The notes: generated by a model not told the origin, from the sequence alone. DNA of 64,000 bases from Thermococcus sp. MAR1 (GCF_012027305.1 NZ_SNUF01000001.1:620001-684000), one strand, 5' to 3'; positions 35,941-44,410 are shown, counted from the stretch's first letter. Numbers and translations: made by a program.

Positions 35941-35988
35941 ATGAAAAAGAGCTGCAGCTTTAAGTGCCCACCGGAGGTGGGAGAATGA
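35941..35988 (+). CDS. 15-residue Cys-containing microprotein (leader candidate)
   Basis: ATG 35941 follows GAGGTGAT at the ideal distance and encodes MKKSCSFKCPPEVGE, with the stop TGA overlapping the next start (ATGA at 35985-35988). The C-x3-C pair could bind metal. Its own ribosome site and the coupling to the next gene argue it is translated, either as a microprotein or to couple translation. Confidence 0.45.
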   Translation: MKKSCSFKCPPEVGE

Positions 35989-36605
35989 GGGCTTCGGCCC
36001 TTGTCAGAGGAATAATCGATCTCCTGCTGGCGGTCGTGTTCGTCGTAGTGCTGGTGACTGGAATCGGGCTGTACCTTGCACCCAGCGGCAGAATCGCAGA
36101 GGCCATCGGCTGGACCTTCCTGGGCCTGGACAAGGAGGCACTCACCAACGTCCACACCTACTTCGGCTTCGTCATGGCAGGGCTCGTCACAATACACCTG
36201 GCGATAGGGCTGAAGAGCATGTGGGTGATGCTGAAGTCAGCTTTCAGGGGATCCAGGTTCAAGGCAGTTGTTGCCTTCGTGATTCCACTGCTCCTGCTCG
36301 CGGCCGGTTACCAGGCCTTTGCAACGTACGTCGTGGAGGAAGAAGGGGGCATCGACTACACCTACGAGGGCAACACCACCGTTTACATAACGGGCACGAT
36401 GATGAAGTACTACACCTTTGAGCAGCTCGCCCAGGAGTTCAACGTCTCGGTTATCGATCTGCTGGAAAGATTGAAGATGCAGGGAATCGAAGCCAGTCCT
36501 GACGACACGCTCGCTCGGGTGGAGTACGAGTACGGCCTTGACCGGGAGGAGTTCAAGGCCATCCTGGAGGAGGCAATAGCCGAACTGAGGGGTGAAGAGG
36601 GATGA
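35985..36605 (+). CDS. Membrane protein with DUF4405-like helices and soluble tail
   Basis: About 206 residues. Three hydrophobic helices: GIIDLLLAVVFVVVLVTGIG, VHTYFGFVMAGLVTIHLAIG (histidines spaced as in haem-binding DUF4405-type helices) and AVVAFVIPLLLLAAGYQAFA. A soluble domain follows with YITGTMMKYYTFEQLAQEF, a SLBB or HTH-like helical region. Start ATG 35985 after GGAGGTGG. Its stop overlaps the DUF2202 lipoprotein start (ATGA). A role as a membrane electron carrier or sensor for the DUF2202 proteins is possible but inferred. Confidence 0.75.
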   Translation: MRASALVRGIIDLLLAVVFVVVLVTGIGLYLAPSGRIAEAIGWTFLGLDKEALTNVHTYFGFVMAGLVTIHLAIGLKSMWVMLKSAFRGSRFKAVVAFVIPLLLLAAGYQAFATYVVEEEGGIDYTYEGNTTVYITGTMMKYYTFEQLAQEFNVSVIDLLERLKMQGIEASPDDTLARVEYEYGLDREEFKAILEEAIAELRGEEG

Positions 36606-37306
36606 AAAAGCTGGGTATCCTGGTAGTTGGCCTGCTCCTGCTTGCGGTCGCGGCATCAGGCTGCATAACCAGTGACTCAGCGACGGGAACTGCAACGGAA
36701 GCCCCTTCCAGAGCCGGTGACCCCCCGAAGGACAGGGGCTACGGGGCCGCTCCGCCCGTGGGCTCTGCTGATATTCCAGACGTCTCGACCATGCCATACC
36801 AGGAACTGAGTCGGGACGAAATTGACGCCATACTCTACATGCGCGAGGAGGAGAAGCTCGCCAGGGACGTCTACCTCGTGCTGTACAATAAGACTGGACT
36901 TCCGGTGTTCCAGAACATAGCGAGGAGCGAGCAGACCCACATGGATGCCGTATTGGGCCTCATAGAGAAGTACAACCTCACCGACCCGGTGGATGGAATG
37001 GGCATCGGGGAGTTCAACAGTACAGAGATGCAGAACCTCTACGAAGAGCTGGTCTCCAAGGGAAGTGTGAACGAGGTTGAGGCCCTCAAGATCGGCGCGC
37101 TGATAGAGGAGATAGACATCAAGGACCTTGAGGAGTGGCTGAAGAGAACCGATAACGAAGACGTAAAGGCGGTCTTCGAGAGCCTCATGAATGGCTCAGA
37201 GAACCACCTCAGGGCCTTCACAAGGCTGCTGGAGAACCGGTACGATGTAACCTATTCTCCCCAGGTTCTGAGCCAGGAGGAGTATCTCAGGGTAGTGGGT
37301 CGCTGA
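36602..37306 (+). CDS. DUF2202 lipoprotein
   Basis: A 234-residue lipoprotein: lipobox VAASGC with Cys at about 21, then a Pro-rich linker, then a DUF2202 domain (70-225) clearly homologous to the one at 34587 (MREEEKLARDVYLVL; RSEQTHMDAVLGLIEKY; GSENHLRAFTRLLE). It is probably anchored outside the membrane. Translation is coupled to the membrane protein upstream. Confidence 0.9.
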   Translation: MKKLGILVVGLLLLAVAASGCITSDSATGTATEAPSRAGDPPKDRGYGAAPPVGSADIPDVSTMPYQELSRDEIDAILYMREEEKLARDVYLVLYNKTGLPVFQNIARSEQTHMDAVLGLIEKYNLTDPVDGMGIGEFNSTEMQNLYEELVSKGSVNEVEALKIGALIEEIDIKDLEEWLKRTDNEDVKAVFESLMNGSENHLRAFTRLLENRYDVTYSPQVLSQEEYLRVVGR

Positions 37307-37337
37307 AACCTTTTTATCCTTTCCTGGTTTTTATTTG

Positions 37338-37662
37338 GTGCTTCAATTACACAGCATCAAGAGTGATAGCCAGTTACAGACGATCGAGGAGCTCGTGAGG
37401 GTGGGCGAAGCCCTCGGCAATCCCAGTAGGTAGGATACCCAAGCTGCTCTGCGAAAAGGAGTGGTACGTCTACGAACTCGCCAAAGAACCTGGAATATTG
37501 CGACAGCTCCTCTTTCTCCATCTCAAGAAGCTCGAAAAGGCCGGGCTGGTGGAGAGCGAGCTCCGCCTCGAACTCAATGATCCGAGGGCGAAGAAGTACT
37601 ACCGCGCGAAGCAGTTCAGGATAGTCATCGACAACGAGCTGTTGAAGAACCTAGAGGAATGA
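37338..37662 (+). pseudogene. ArsR-type HTH regulator, frameshifted
   Basis: GTG 37338 opens IEELVRVGEALGNPSR then hits TAG at 37431. Starting one base on, at AGG 37432, the frame continues RIPKLLCEKEWYVYELAKE...QLLFLHLKKLEKAGLVESELR...NELLKNLEE to TGA 37662. Joined, this is a winged-helix ArsR-like regulator of about 108 residues. Two bases appear lost in GGxxxAGG near 37430: (AGT AGG [GTT] AGG ATA) would read SRVRIPKLL. The end of the gene overlaps the ATG of the small membrane protein (TGA within ATGA). So the pair were once coupled. Confidence 0.8.
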
Positions 37663-37874
37663 AAATGCCGTGGGGAGATGGGTACATGTCAACGCCAAGT
37701 GGATGGATAAGCATAATACTCGGTTTGATAATCCTCGTCGTGCTCATATTCGCGTTCTATCAGGTGAACAAGATCCTGAACGAATTCAAGGTCGAGATTG
37801 AGAGGCTCAAGAACGCGCTTGAAGAAACGAGGAAAAACACAGAAGAGGTAAAGAGAAAGCTGGAGGAGGTTTAA
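37659..37874 (+). CDS. Small membrane coiled-coil protein
   Basis: A 71-residue protein: one transmembrane helix (ISIILGLIILVVLIFAFYQV) then a coiled coil (IERLKNALEETRKNTEEVKRKLEEV). Its ATG overlaps the stop of the broken ArsR-type gene, so it depended on that gene's translation. It may be a membrane partner of the regulator; unknown. Confidence 0.7.
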   Translation: MKMPWGDGYMSTPSGWISIILGLIILVVLIFAFYQVNKILNEFKVEIERLKNALEETRKNTEEVKRKLEEV

Positions 37875-38164
37875 CCGGAAAGCAGCTCCAGCTCCTTTCT
37901 GTATATCCTCCAGTTGGTCGCAATGTGGAGGATTATCAGGAACATCATGAGGAGCCCGTACCTTGCCCTAAGCCTCAGGAAATCGAGCTGATTCATCCCC
38001 AGGAAAGTGCCCTGCCTTGCCGAGATGAACGTTCCCACGGTTATGAATATCACGCCCAAAAAGGCAATCATCAGCACAGTGGTGAGGGCCGCCTTTATCC
38101 TGAGCTTTTTTCTAAGTTTCGGGTTGTTCTTTGCCTCTTCAATGGCCTTTGAGATTGGATCCAT
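37871..38164 (-). CDS. Small membrane protein, possible haem-helix type
   Basis: A 97-residue protein. Two helices: LTTVLMIAFLGVIFITVGTFI and YGLLMMFLIILHIATNWRIY, with the histidine-containing second helix reminiscent of the one at 35985. Start ATG 38164 is preceded by GGTGATACA. Transcribed away from the aldo/keto reductase. Unknown. Confidence 0.6.
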   Translation of the reverse strand: MDPISKAIEEAKNNPKLRKKLRIKAALTTVLMIAFLGVIFITVGTFISARQGTFLGMNQLDFLRLRARYGLLMMFLIILHIATNWRIYRKELELLSG

Positions 38165-38291
38165 TGTATCACCACCGGATGAAAAGCACTTGAAGTTAAA
38201 AAGCCTTCACTTCCCAGGTTTGTCCACTCATCTAAGCGTTAAGACGCAAACCTTAATAAGTTCGGAAACCTAAGGCTTTTAGGTGTCCACA

Positions 38292-39110
38292 ATGAAAGAC
38301 CTAAAGGTTATCGGTGACGATAGGGTAACTGCCATAGGAATGGGCACGTGGGGTATAGGCGGCTACGAGAGCCCCGACTACTCCCGGGATGAGGAGAGCG
38401 TTGAGGTTCTCAAGCATGGCCTTGGACTCGGTATAAACCTCATCGACACAGCTGAATTCTACGGGGCCGGTCACAGCGAAGAACTCGTTGGAAAAGCTGT
38501 AAACGGCTTTGAGAGGGAAGAACTTTTCATAATCAGCAAGGTGTGGCCGAGTCACTTCGGCTACAGCGAGGCGAAGAAGGCCGCAAGAGGGAGTATAAAA
38601 AGACTCGGCACCTACATAGACCTCTACCTTCTCCACTGGCCCGGCGATAGCTGGAGGAAAATAGAGGAGACGCTCCACGCTTTGGAGGAGCTCGTTGATG
38701 AAGGACTAATCAGATACATAGGCGTCAGCAACTTCGACCTTGAGCTACTCAAACGCTCCCAAGAGACGATGAAGAAGTACGAGATAGTCGCCAACGAGGT
38801 GAAGTATTCTCTTGGAGATAGATGGCCCGAAACGAGCGGACTGCTCGACTACATGAAGCGCGAAAAAATAGCGCTCATAGCATACACGCCCCTCGAAAAA
38901 GGCTCGCTCGCGAGGAACCCCTGCCTGGAGGAAATCGGAAAGAAATACGGGAAGACCTCTGCCCAGGTCGCTCTCAACTACCTAATCTGGGAGGAGAACG
39001 TTATTGCAATCCCCAAGGCCGGCAGGAAGGAGCACGTCGAGGAGAACGCCGGTGCGATGGGGTGGCGGTTGAGTAAGGAGGATAGGGAAAAGGCAAGGGG
39101 GTGCGTCTGA
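38292..39110 (+). CDS. Aldo/keto reductase
   Basis: About 272 residues, TIM-barrel NAD(P)H-dependent oxidoreductase. GMGTWGIGGYESPDY at the start, DTAEFYGAGHSEELVGKAV (Asp/Tyr catalytic) near 50, SKVWPSHFG (Lys) near 80, DLYLLHWPG (His) near 110. The stop overlaps the WOR4-like start by one base, so the two form an operon. Joint action, with WOR4 making an aldehyde or acid and this enzyme reducing it, is possible. Start ATG 38292 after AGGTG; GTG 38283 also in frame. Confidence 0.92.
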   Translation: MKDLKVIGDDRVTAIGMGTWGIGGYESPDYSRDEESVEVLKHGLGLGINLIDTAEFYGAGHSEELVGKAVNGFEREELFIISKVWPSHFGYSEAKKAARGSIKRLGTYIDLYLLHWPGDSWRKIEETLHALEELVDEGLIRYIGVSNFDLELLKRSQETMKKYEIVANEVKYSLGDRWPETSGLLDYMKREKIALIAYTPLEKGSLARNPCLEEIGKKYGKTSAQVALNYLIWEENVIAIPKAGRKEHVEENAGAMGWRLSKEDREKARGCV

Positions 39111-40966
39111 TGTTTGCCTACCACAACCGAATTGCCCGGATAAACCTGACGACAGGAAAGGTAACCTACGAGGAACTGCCCGATGAGGTAATCAGAAAGT
39201 TCATCGGCGGGAAGGGTCTTGGCTACTACCTGATTTATCGCGAGGTTCCTCCGGGAACTGAGCCATTGAGCGAGGCCAACAAGTTCGTTTTCGCCCCTGG
39301 CGGATTAACCGGCCTCGTACCTGGCTCAAGCAAGGTCATAGCGGTGAGCAAGAGCCCGGAGACGGGGCTTATCAGTGATTCAAGCGGTGGAGACGCCTTT
39401 GGCCCAAAGCTCAAGGGCCATTTCGATGCCCTCATCATCGAGGGAAAGAGTGAGGAGCTGGTTTACCTCTACGTCCACGATGGGAAAGTCGAGATTAGAG
39501 ACGCAAGCCATCTCTGGGGCAGGGGCAACTACGAGGTAGCCAGGGAGCTGTGGAAGGAACACCCGAAAGCGAGCATGGCCCTGATAGGCCCCGCAGGTGA
39601 GAGGCTCAGCAGGATAGCCAACGTCATCTACGACACCGAGAGAGCCAGCGGAAGGGGCGGTCTCGGAGCGGTTCTCGGAAGCAAAAAGGTCAAGGCCGTT
39701 GTCGTTGAACCAGGAGAGAAGCCCAAGGTGGCCAATCCAGAGGAGTTCCAGAGGCTCTGGCAGAGCTTTTACGACCACTTCGCCACCGACCCCAAGTACG
39801 AGCACACGAGGAACTACGGAACGAGCGACGCCTTAAGGAGCGCCGCCTCCCTGGGCATGAGTCCGGCCTACAACTTCTCAAGGCCCTACATCCCGGACGA
39901 GCTGGCGAGCAAGCTGGCAGGAGACGAGGTCAAGAAGTATGAGGTAACTCCTGAGTGGTTCGTTCACGGCAAGAGCTGTCCTATAAAGTGCGCCCGCTAC
40001 GTTGAGGTGGAATACAAGGGCAGGAAGATACGCGTCAAGCCCGAATACGAGAGCATAGCGATGCTCGGCGCTGCAACCGGCGTCTTCAACTTCCCTGTGG
40101 TGGCTTACTTTAACTGGCTCGTGAACGACCTCGGACTGGACAGCATAGCGACAGGAGCCACCATCGGTTGGTTCTTCGAGATGGTCGAGCGCGGGCTTGT
40201 GAGCGAAGAAGAAATCGGCTTCCCAGTCAAGGGCTTCGGCGACGAGGAGGCTGAGGAAAAGCTTATCAGGCTGATGGCGGAGAGGAAGGGCATCGGAGCG
40301 ATCCTTGCCGACGGTGTTAAGCGCGCCTGCGAGCGCTTGGGTAGGGGCTGTGAGTTCGCCGTCCACGTGAAGGGAATGGAGAGCCCCGCCTGGGACCCGC
40401 GCGGAAGGAGAACCTACGCTTTGAGCTACGCCACTGCCGACGTTGGTGCGAGCCACCTCCGCGGCTGGCCGAGGCCCCACCAGCTCCCGAATCAGGGACC
40501 GGCAAAGGAACTGGTGCCCTCGATGATAGAGGGCAGGGACGAGAGCTACATCACCGACATGCTCGGAACATGTAAGTTTGTCCCCTACAGGATGGAGGAG
40601 TTAGCCAGGCTCTACTCGCTCGCAACCGGTGAGGAGTGGACTGTTGAGAAGCTCAGGAAGGTCTCGCAGGTGGTGGAGAGCATTGCCAGGATACACGACG
40701 CCCTCGACTGGGTAACACCGCCGATGGACGACACCATACCACCACGCTGGTGGGAGCCAGAGCCAGAAGGCCCTGCAAAGGGCAATAAGGCCTTCATAGA
40801 CTACAACGACTTTCTTGAGGCTAGAAGGGAGTTCTACAGGCTGAGGGGCTGGCACGAGGAGCTTGGGATCCCACTGCCTGCGACCATGGAGGAACTTGGC
40901 TACCCTGAGTTCAGGGGCGATGCGGAGAGGGCGTTGGAGGTAGTGAAGAAGAGGATGGGGATTTGA
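39110..40966 (+). CDS. wor4: Tungsten aldehyde ferredoxin oxidoreductase family, WOR4-like
   Basis: A 618-residue AOR-family protein. GGKGLGYYLI near 30, SSGGDAFGPKLK near 90 and GPAGERLSRIANVIYDTERASGRGGLGAVLGSKK at about 160-195 are pterin/tungsten motifs. The first iron-sulfur stretch is HGKSCPIKC, so the usual first Cys of C-x2-C-x3-C is Gly here; the last Cys is in MLGTCKF. That absence matches the Pyrococcus WOR4 description of a three-iron cluster. An aldo/keto reductase gene lies just upstream, as recalled for the Pyrococcus wor4 locus. Substrate unknown. Confidence 0.88.
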   Translation: MFAYHNRIARINLTTGKVTYEELPDEVIRKFIGGKGLGYYLIYREVPPGTEPLSEANKFVFAPGGLTGLVPGSSKVIAVSKSPETGLISDSSGGDAFGPKLKGHFDALIIEGKSEELVYLYVHDGKVEIRDASHLWGRGNYEVARELWKEHPKASMALIGPAGERLSRIANVIYDTERASGRGGLGAVLGSKKVKAVVVEPGEKPKVANPEEFQRLWQSFYDHFATDPKYEHTRNYGTSDALRSAASLGMSPAYNFSRPYIPDELASKLAGDEVKKYEVTPEWFVHGKSCPIKCARYVEVEYKGRKIRVKPEYESIAMLGAATGVFNFPVVAYFNWLVNDLGLDSIATGATIGWFFEMVERGLVSEEEIGFPVKGFGDEEAEEKLIRLMAERKGIGAILADGVKRACERLGRGCEFAVHVKGMESPAWDPRGRRTYALSYATADVGASHLRGWPRPHQLPNQGPAKELVPSMIEGRDESYITDMLGTCKFVPYRMEELARLYSLATGEEWTVEKLRKVSQVVESIARIHDALDWVTPPMDDTIPPRWWEPEPEGPAKGNKAFIDYNDFLEARREFYRLRGWHEELGIPLPATMEELGYPEFRGDAERALEVVKKRMGI

Positions 40967-40972
40967 GGCCCC

Positions 40973-41020
40973 TCACTTTTCCTTTGCCTTTCACACCCTC
41001 CCACATTCTGGTATTACCCT
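40973..41020 (-). pseudogene. Duplicated 3' tail of the gene at 43450
   Basis: The plus-strand stretch TTTCCTTTGCC(T/C)TTCACACCCTCCC... at 40977-41020 matches 43457-43500 with only a few changes. On the minus strand it reads VIPECGRV-stop-KAKEK-stop against VISECGRVWKAKEKK in the gene at 43450. So a second copy of that gene once lay here and only its last 15 or so codons remain, cut short at about the start of the tnpB remnant. 40967-41301 holds this and the remnant and nothing else seen. Confidence 0.75.
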
Positions 41021-41120
41021 CCGAAAGCCTCGCCCTTTGGGGGATGAAGTATTCTTGAGTCAGCTGTTCAAAATCATTGAAAGCCTTTTAAGTTTCATGG
41101 GGAAGGGGGAGAGCTTTCAT

Positions 41121-41285
41121 TGTGTCCCTGCTAAAGCCCTCTTGGGCAGTTGGAGTTTGGGGGACTTTGAGGCGATAACCCCAAGCCTTTGTAGTAGGGT
41201 AATGGGGGCAAGACCGAGCCAGAGGGTTGAAGGCCCTCTTTGTTATAGGTCTAAATGGGAACCCCTCAAGCCTCCCCGCCTATAG
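41121..41285 (+). pseudogene. tnpB: Decayed 3' fragment of a tnpB, with right-end hairpin
   Basis: The plus strand aligns with the last 60 codons of the tnpB at 13244: GCGATAACCCCAAGCCT, then GCAAGACCGAGCCAGAGGG, then GAACCCCTCAAGCCTCCCCG. Shifts and substitutions break all frames. At the end CTCCCCGC-CTATA-GCGAGGAG (41272-41292) pairs 7 of 8 bases, like the right-end hairpin of such elements. Upstream 41021-41120 shows nothing recognisable. A remnant of an IS605-type element, or a mini-element with only the 3' end, which could still encode an omega-like RNA. Confidence 0.7.
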
Positions 41286-41301
41286 CGAGGAGTTAAACCG
41301 T

Positions 41302-41805
41302 TCAGCTTCTGGCGATACGACTTAACTCGCATTCTGTTCCAGTGCAGTTGAGGGTTAAAACAACCCTGGCACTGTGTGGAACAACTATACCTGTCCACCA
41401 CACGTCGTATGTCCTAATTGTGACCTCAAGTTTTGCCATGCCCGTAAAATCTGGGGGCACGTTTAGTATTAGATCCTCCCTAACGGCCTTGATGCGAAAT
41501 GGTTCCGATGAACTCGAGGAGAACTTGACCATAATTCCCCGGCTTACAGAGGGCTTTTCTGAGATAGCAAAGCGACACATAAGATATGGCCCGTTTACCG
41601 ACTCTCTGGTTGAATTCCAGCAATTTAGAGATCCCTCATAGGCTATCCCTTTTACGGGCAATTTGAGTGCCCCATGCAATTCGGCATCCTTACCACCTGA
41701 TATCAGGGACGACTGTGGAACAACCAGATTTAAAAGAATAACATAAAGAAGATAAACTGCAAGGAGTTCTTTGAAATTAGTGCGTGCCCAATCTTTGATA
41801 TTCAT
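41302..41805 (-). CDS. Exported or membrane-anchored orphan protein
   Basis: About 167 residues. One N-terminal hydrophobic segment (ELLAVYLLYVILLNLVVPQS) serves as anchor or signal, then a beta-rich domain with paired cysteines (NCWNS, LMCRFA, NCTGTEC). Not recognised. ATG 41805 follows GGGTGGCACATA; it follows the larger secreted protein by about 20 bases and is probably cotranscribed. The base composition is AT-rich relative to neighbours. Confidence 0.65.
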   Translation of the reverse strand: MNIKDWARTNFKELLAVYLLYVILLNLVVPQSSLISGGKDAELHGALKLPVKGIAYEGSLNCWNSTRESVNGPYLMCRFAISEKPSVSRGIMVKFSSSSSEPFRIKAVREDLILNVPPDFTGMAKLEVTIRTYDVWWTGIVVPHSARVVLTLNCTGTECELSRIARS

Positions 41806-41826
41806 TATGTGCCACCCCATAACATG

Positions 41827-43212
41827 TTACGGCCTCTGAAGTGCTATCCATATAGGTATCGTATAGTCCCTTGTGTATAAAGTATCAGTGGGTAAAGTGG
41901 GGTGAGGTAATGCAATTCCAGGCCTTACTGTGAGGCAGAACTTTATCATGTCCTCATCTAGAGTATAAGGAAGGTGTACAGTGTATGTGTAGTACTGGCC
42001 TATTTCGTCTACCCCAAGAGGGTATAATCTAACGTACCTCGAAGTTATAATCGATTTACCAGAGTACCTTCTCTCGAGGAGATTGATACTTCTCCCATTG
42101 CCATCTCTGGCCAGCAGTCCATTGAGTATAATACTTATAAACTCTCCTCTTTCAATGTAGTTAGAAACAAGATCTATGAGAGTTCTGTGAACATCAATAA
42201 ACTGTGTGCTGGTACGATGCCCACCTAAGGCCTCATAATTGAGTTCTATTGGGACATTTGGATATCCAGAACCGAAATAACCCCCACAAAACTCAAATTT
42301 AGTGTATAGTGAATGAAACCTCCCATATTTGGGAGCTACTGCATAGCCAACTGAAGTAAATCCTTCCATTCCGTCCTCGAGGTATGCGTAGTTGCTTCCT
42401 CTTTTTCTGCTTCCGTAGATTGCCACAACAGCTCTACCAACGACGTTGCCATCGTGGTCGTAGATGTCGAAATACCTTTTTATTGGATACCTAGCCGGTG
42501 ATGGGGTGTAGTAATAATATCCCATAGGGATTATCTTGTTAGCAGGGGCTCTTTGAATAGATATCTCAAACTCCCCGATATTGAGTGTTTCGTGTTGGGA
42601 TATGCTAAATGGCCCAAATATTAGAGAAATGCCTTGCCGAGTTATGATTGAGGATTTAAATTTTGAATATACTTCACCATATGACAAGGTAAATCTAATG
42701 TTATTGCTTTGGCCTATGATCGTTTGGGAAATTGTTCCGGTGGGATGAGCTTGCTTAGTGTTCACAGTGTCAAAATCTCTGAAGACAGGAGAATAAACAT
42801 TCCACAATATTGTTAGATTTGTCGTTTCTTTGGAACTAACGACAAGAATAGTTTTTAGTTTACCTCTTTCAACAAATATTATTTCTGAAACTAGTATTTT
42901 CCCCAGGTGATATTTTCTGATAATTTTTGTGGCTCCATGATCTCTCTTGATACTAATGTTTGCAGGCTCATGAGCCAAGTTGAATATTGTTCCATCGTCT
43001 GATAGCAATTTGAATTCTTGATTGAGTCCTATATATTTGAAAAATGAGATTTCCCCTAGACTGCTTGGCATAGAATTATTCTTTAGAGATACTAAGAACT
43101 TCCCCTCCTCCCTTATTGGAGGCGATATTGCGCTTGCCGTTCCTGCAGTCATTCCAAGCATCATCAATCCCAAAAGGACTGCTAACATAGGCTTCCATCT
43201 CAAGCTGTTCAC
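41827..43212 (-). CDS. Large AT-rich secreted orphan protein
   Basis: A 461-residue protein with a clear signal peptide (MLAVLLGLMMLGMTAGTASA). The rest is beta-rich with many Tyr/Ile/Lys codons ending in A or T, unlike the GC-rich neighbours, which suggests transfer. No domain recognised. Features: YDHDGNVVGRAVVAIYGSRK near 260, EFCGGYFGSGYPNVPIELNY near 310 and a late TYTVHLPYTLDEDMIKF. Upstream 43213-43449 is AT-rich with TATA-like boxes (TATATAAGC at about 43249) and no gene. Confidence 0.7.
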   Translation of the reverse strand: MNSLRWKPMLAVLLGLMMLGMTAGTASAISPPIREEGKFLVSLKNNSMPSSLGEISFFKYIGLNQEFKLLSDDGTIFNLAHEPANISIKRDHGATKIIRKYHLGKILVSEIIFVERGKLKTILVVSSKETTNLTILWNVYSPVFRDFDTVNTKQAHPTGTISQTIIGQSNNIRFTLSYGEVYSKFKSSIITRQGISLIFGPFSISQHETLNIGEFEISIQRAPANKIIPMGYYYYTPSPARYPIKRYFDIYDHDGNVVGRAVVAIYGSRKRGSNYAYLEDGMEGFTSVGYAVAPKYGRFHSLYTKFEFCGGYFGSGYPNVPIELNYEALGGHRTSTQFIDVHRTLIDLVSNYIERGEFISIILNGLLARDGNGRSINLLERRYSGKSIITSRYVRLYPLGVDEIGQYYTYTVHLPYTLDEDMIKFCLTVRPGIALPHPTLPTDTLYTRDYTIPIWIALQRP

Positions 43213-43449
43213 CTCCTGAAGGGTTCATAGCACTTATACACGTTTTAGTATATAAGCTTTTCCTTTTATTATTAGTAAATTATCTTTCTTTTTTTCGAGT
43301 ATAAATTTATTCAGAGTTGAGTTTTACGATGAGAACAGACCAAAAGAAAGGAGAGTAATCAGGTGAGCTATTGAATACATCGGGACAAAAAGCGAAAAGT
43401 TCACCTCGTTAAAACACCTAAGCGTTATGAGACATGGGTTTAGTCCCTT

Positions 43450-43881
43450 TTATTTCTTTTCCTTTGCCTTCCACACCCTCCCGCATTCCGATATTACTTC
43501 CTGGACGATGCTCCTATTTGCCGGCTCAAACCCGAGCACGCTCCAGTCGGTCGTGTTTATGACGACGCGGTAGTAGGTTCCGTTGACGGAATAACACGTT
43601 GAGCCGATGCATTTAATCGTGTAGTTGGCGTAGACGACGACCGTTGCTGTACCGTTGGGCCAGGCGCAAAGAGTAACCCCTCTACACCGCCAATCTGGGT
43701 TCTGCTGGTAGCAGTAATCAAGGGCCGTGGAGGCTATTTTATCCTGGAAAACTACGTAAGCGGGAAGAGAGATGTCCTGGTCGTTGTGGGTGTTGAAATC
43801 TTCCCAGAGCAAGCCTAATCTTAACGCCAGCAGCAAAAGAACAAAAAATGCAAGCAAGTGACTGCGTTTTGGGTTGTTCAT
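43450..43881 (-). CDS. Small exported orphan protein with six cysteines
   Basis: A 143-residue protein. A signal or anchor (LLAFFVLLLLALRLGLLW) precedes a domain with cysteines in pairs (DYCYQQNPDWRCRGVTLCAW; IKCIGSTCYSV; SECGRV), suggesting disulfides outside the cell. Two NxT/S sites. Not recognised. A broken copy of its end is at 40973. Confidence 0.65.
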   Translation of the reverse strand: MNNPKRSHLLAFFVLLLLALRLGLLWEDFNTHNDQDISLPAYVVFQDKIASTALDYCYQQNPDWRCRGVTLCAWPNGTATVVVYANYTIKCIGSTCYSVNGTYYRVVINTTDWSVLGFEPANRSIVQEVISECGRVWKAKEKK

Positions 43882-43933
43882 ACTCCTTCACTAGTGTTGT
43901 TCTTTTGGGTTTCTATGTCCCTTTAAGTCCCCC

Positions 43934-44410
43934 TCAGATTTTGACAACTGCCGGGACTATACAGGTGCCATTCTCGTTTTTTATCTCGATATCTTTACCG
44001 AAGGTGGATTTGACCGTGGAGTTGCAGGGGAACACTTTGCCATTGTGTTCCTCAAAAAACTGGAGATACTTCTTTATCTGCGTTTCGTTTGCCGGGACCA
44101 GCTTCACACTCATATTTTCGAGATCAAAGAAGGCCAGATAAGTCCGGTTTTTCACCTCTACTATACCCTCCATACGGAGTATCCTGCACTTCGGGCTGAG
44201 CTTCGTGCAGGTACTCCCATCAACCCAGTAAGTGAGCTGTGGCTTAAGGGAGAAGTTTCTCAGGTTTGCGTCGTAGAGCATGTTCAATGCGGTATCCGGG
44301 GCGAGGGTGGGGGAATTGGACTTTGGACCCCGTGTCTCGTGGCCTATGATATGGAATGCAAGAAGGAGCGAGGCCACAACAGCGATTAATACTAAGTATC
44401 TTTTTCTCAT
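43934..44410 (-). CDS. Small exported orphan protein
   Basis: About 158 residues. A signal anchor (LVLIAVVASLLLAFHIIGHE) then a beta-rich domain with cysteines (STCTKLSPKCRIL; VFPCNSTVK; NGTCIVP). ATG 44410 is in frame; GTG 44419 is possible. The layout resembles the preceding protein, so the two may be distant relatives of one secreted family. Confidence 0.65.
   Translation of the reverse strand: MRKRYLVLIAVVASLLLAFHIIGHETRGPKSNSPTLAPDTALNMLYDANLRNFSLKPQLTYWVDGSTCTKLSPKCRILRMEGIVEVKNRTYLAFFDLENMSVKLVPANETQIKKYLQFFEEHNGKVFPCNSTVKSTFGKDIEIKNENGTCIVPAVVKI

Noticed and set aside
39380-39805. Minus-strand ORF in wor4
   Set aside because: Shadow of an AOR-family gene.
41037-41285. 82-residue plus ORF as a real gene
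   Set aside because: Its DNA matches the end of tnpB in shifting frames; it is a remnant.
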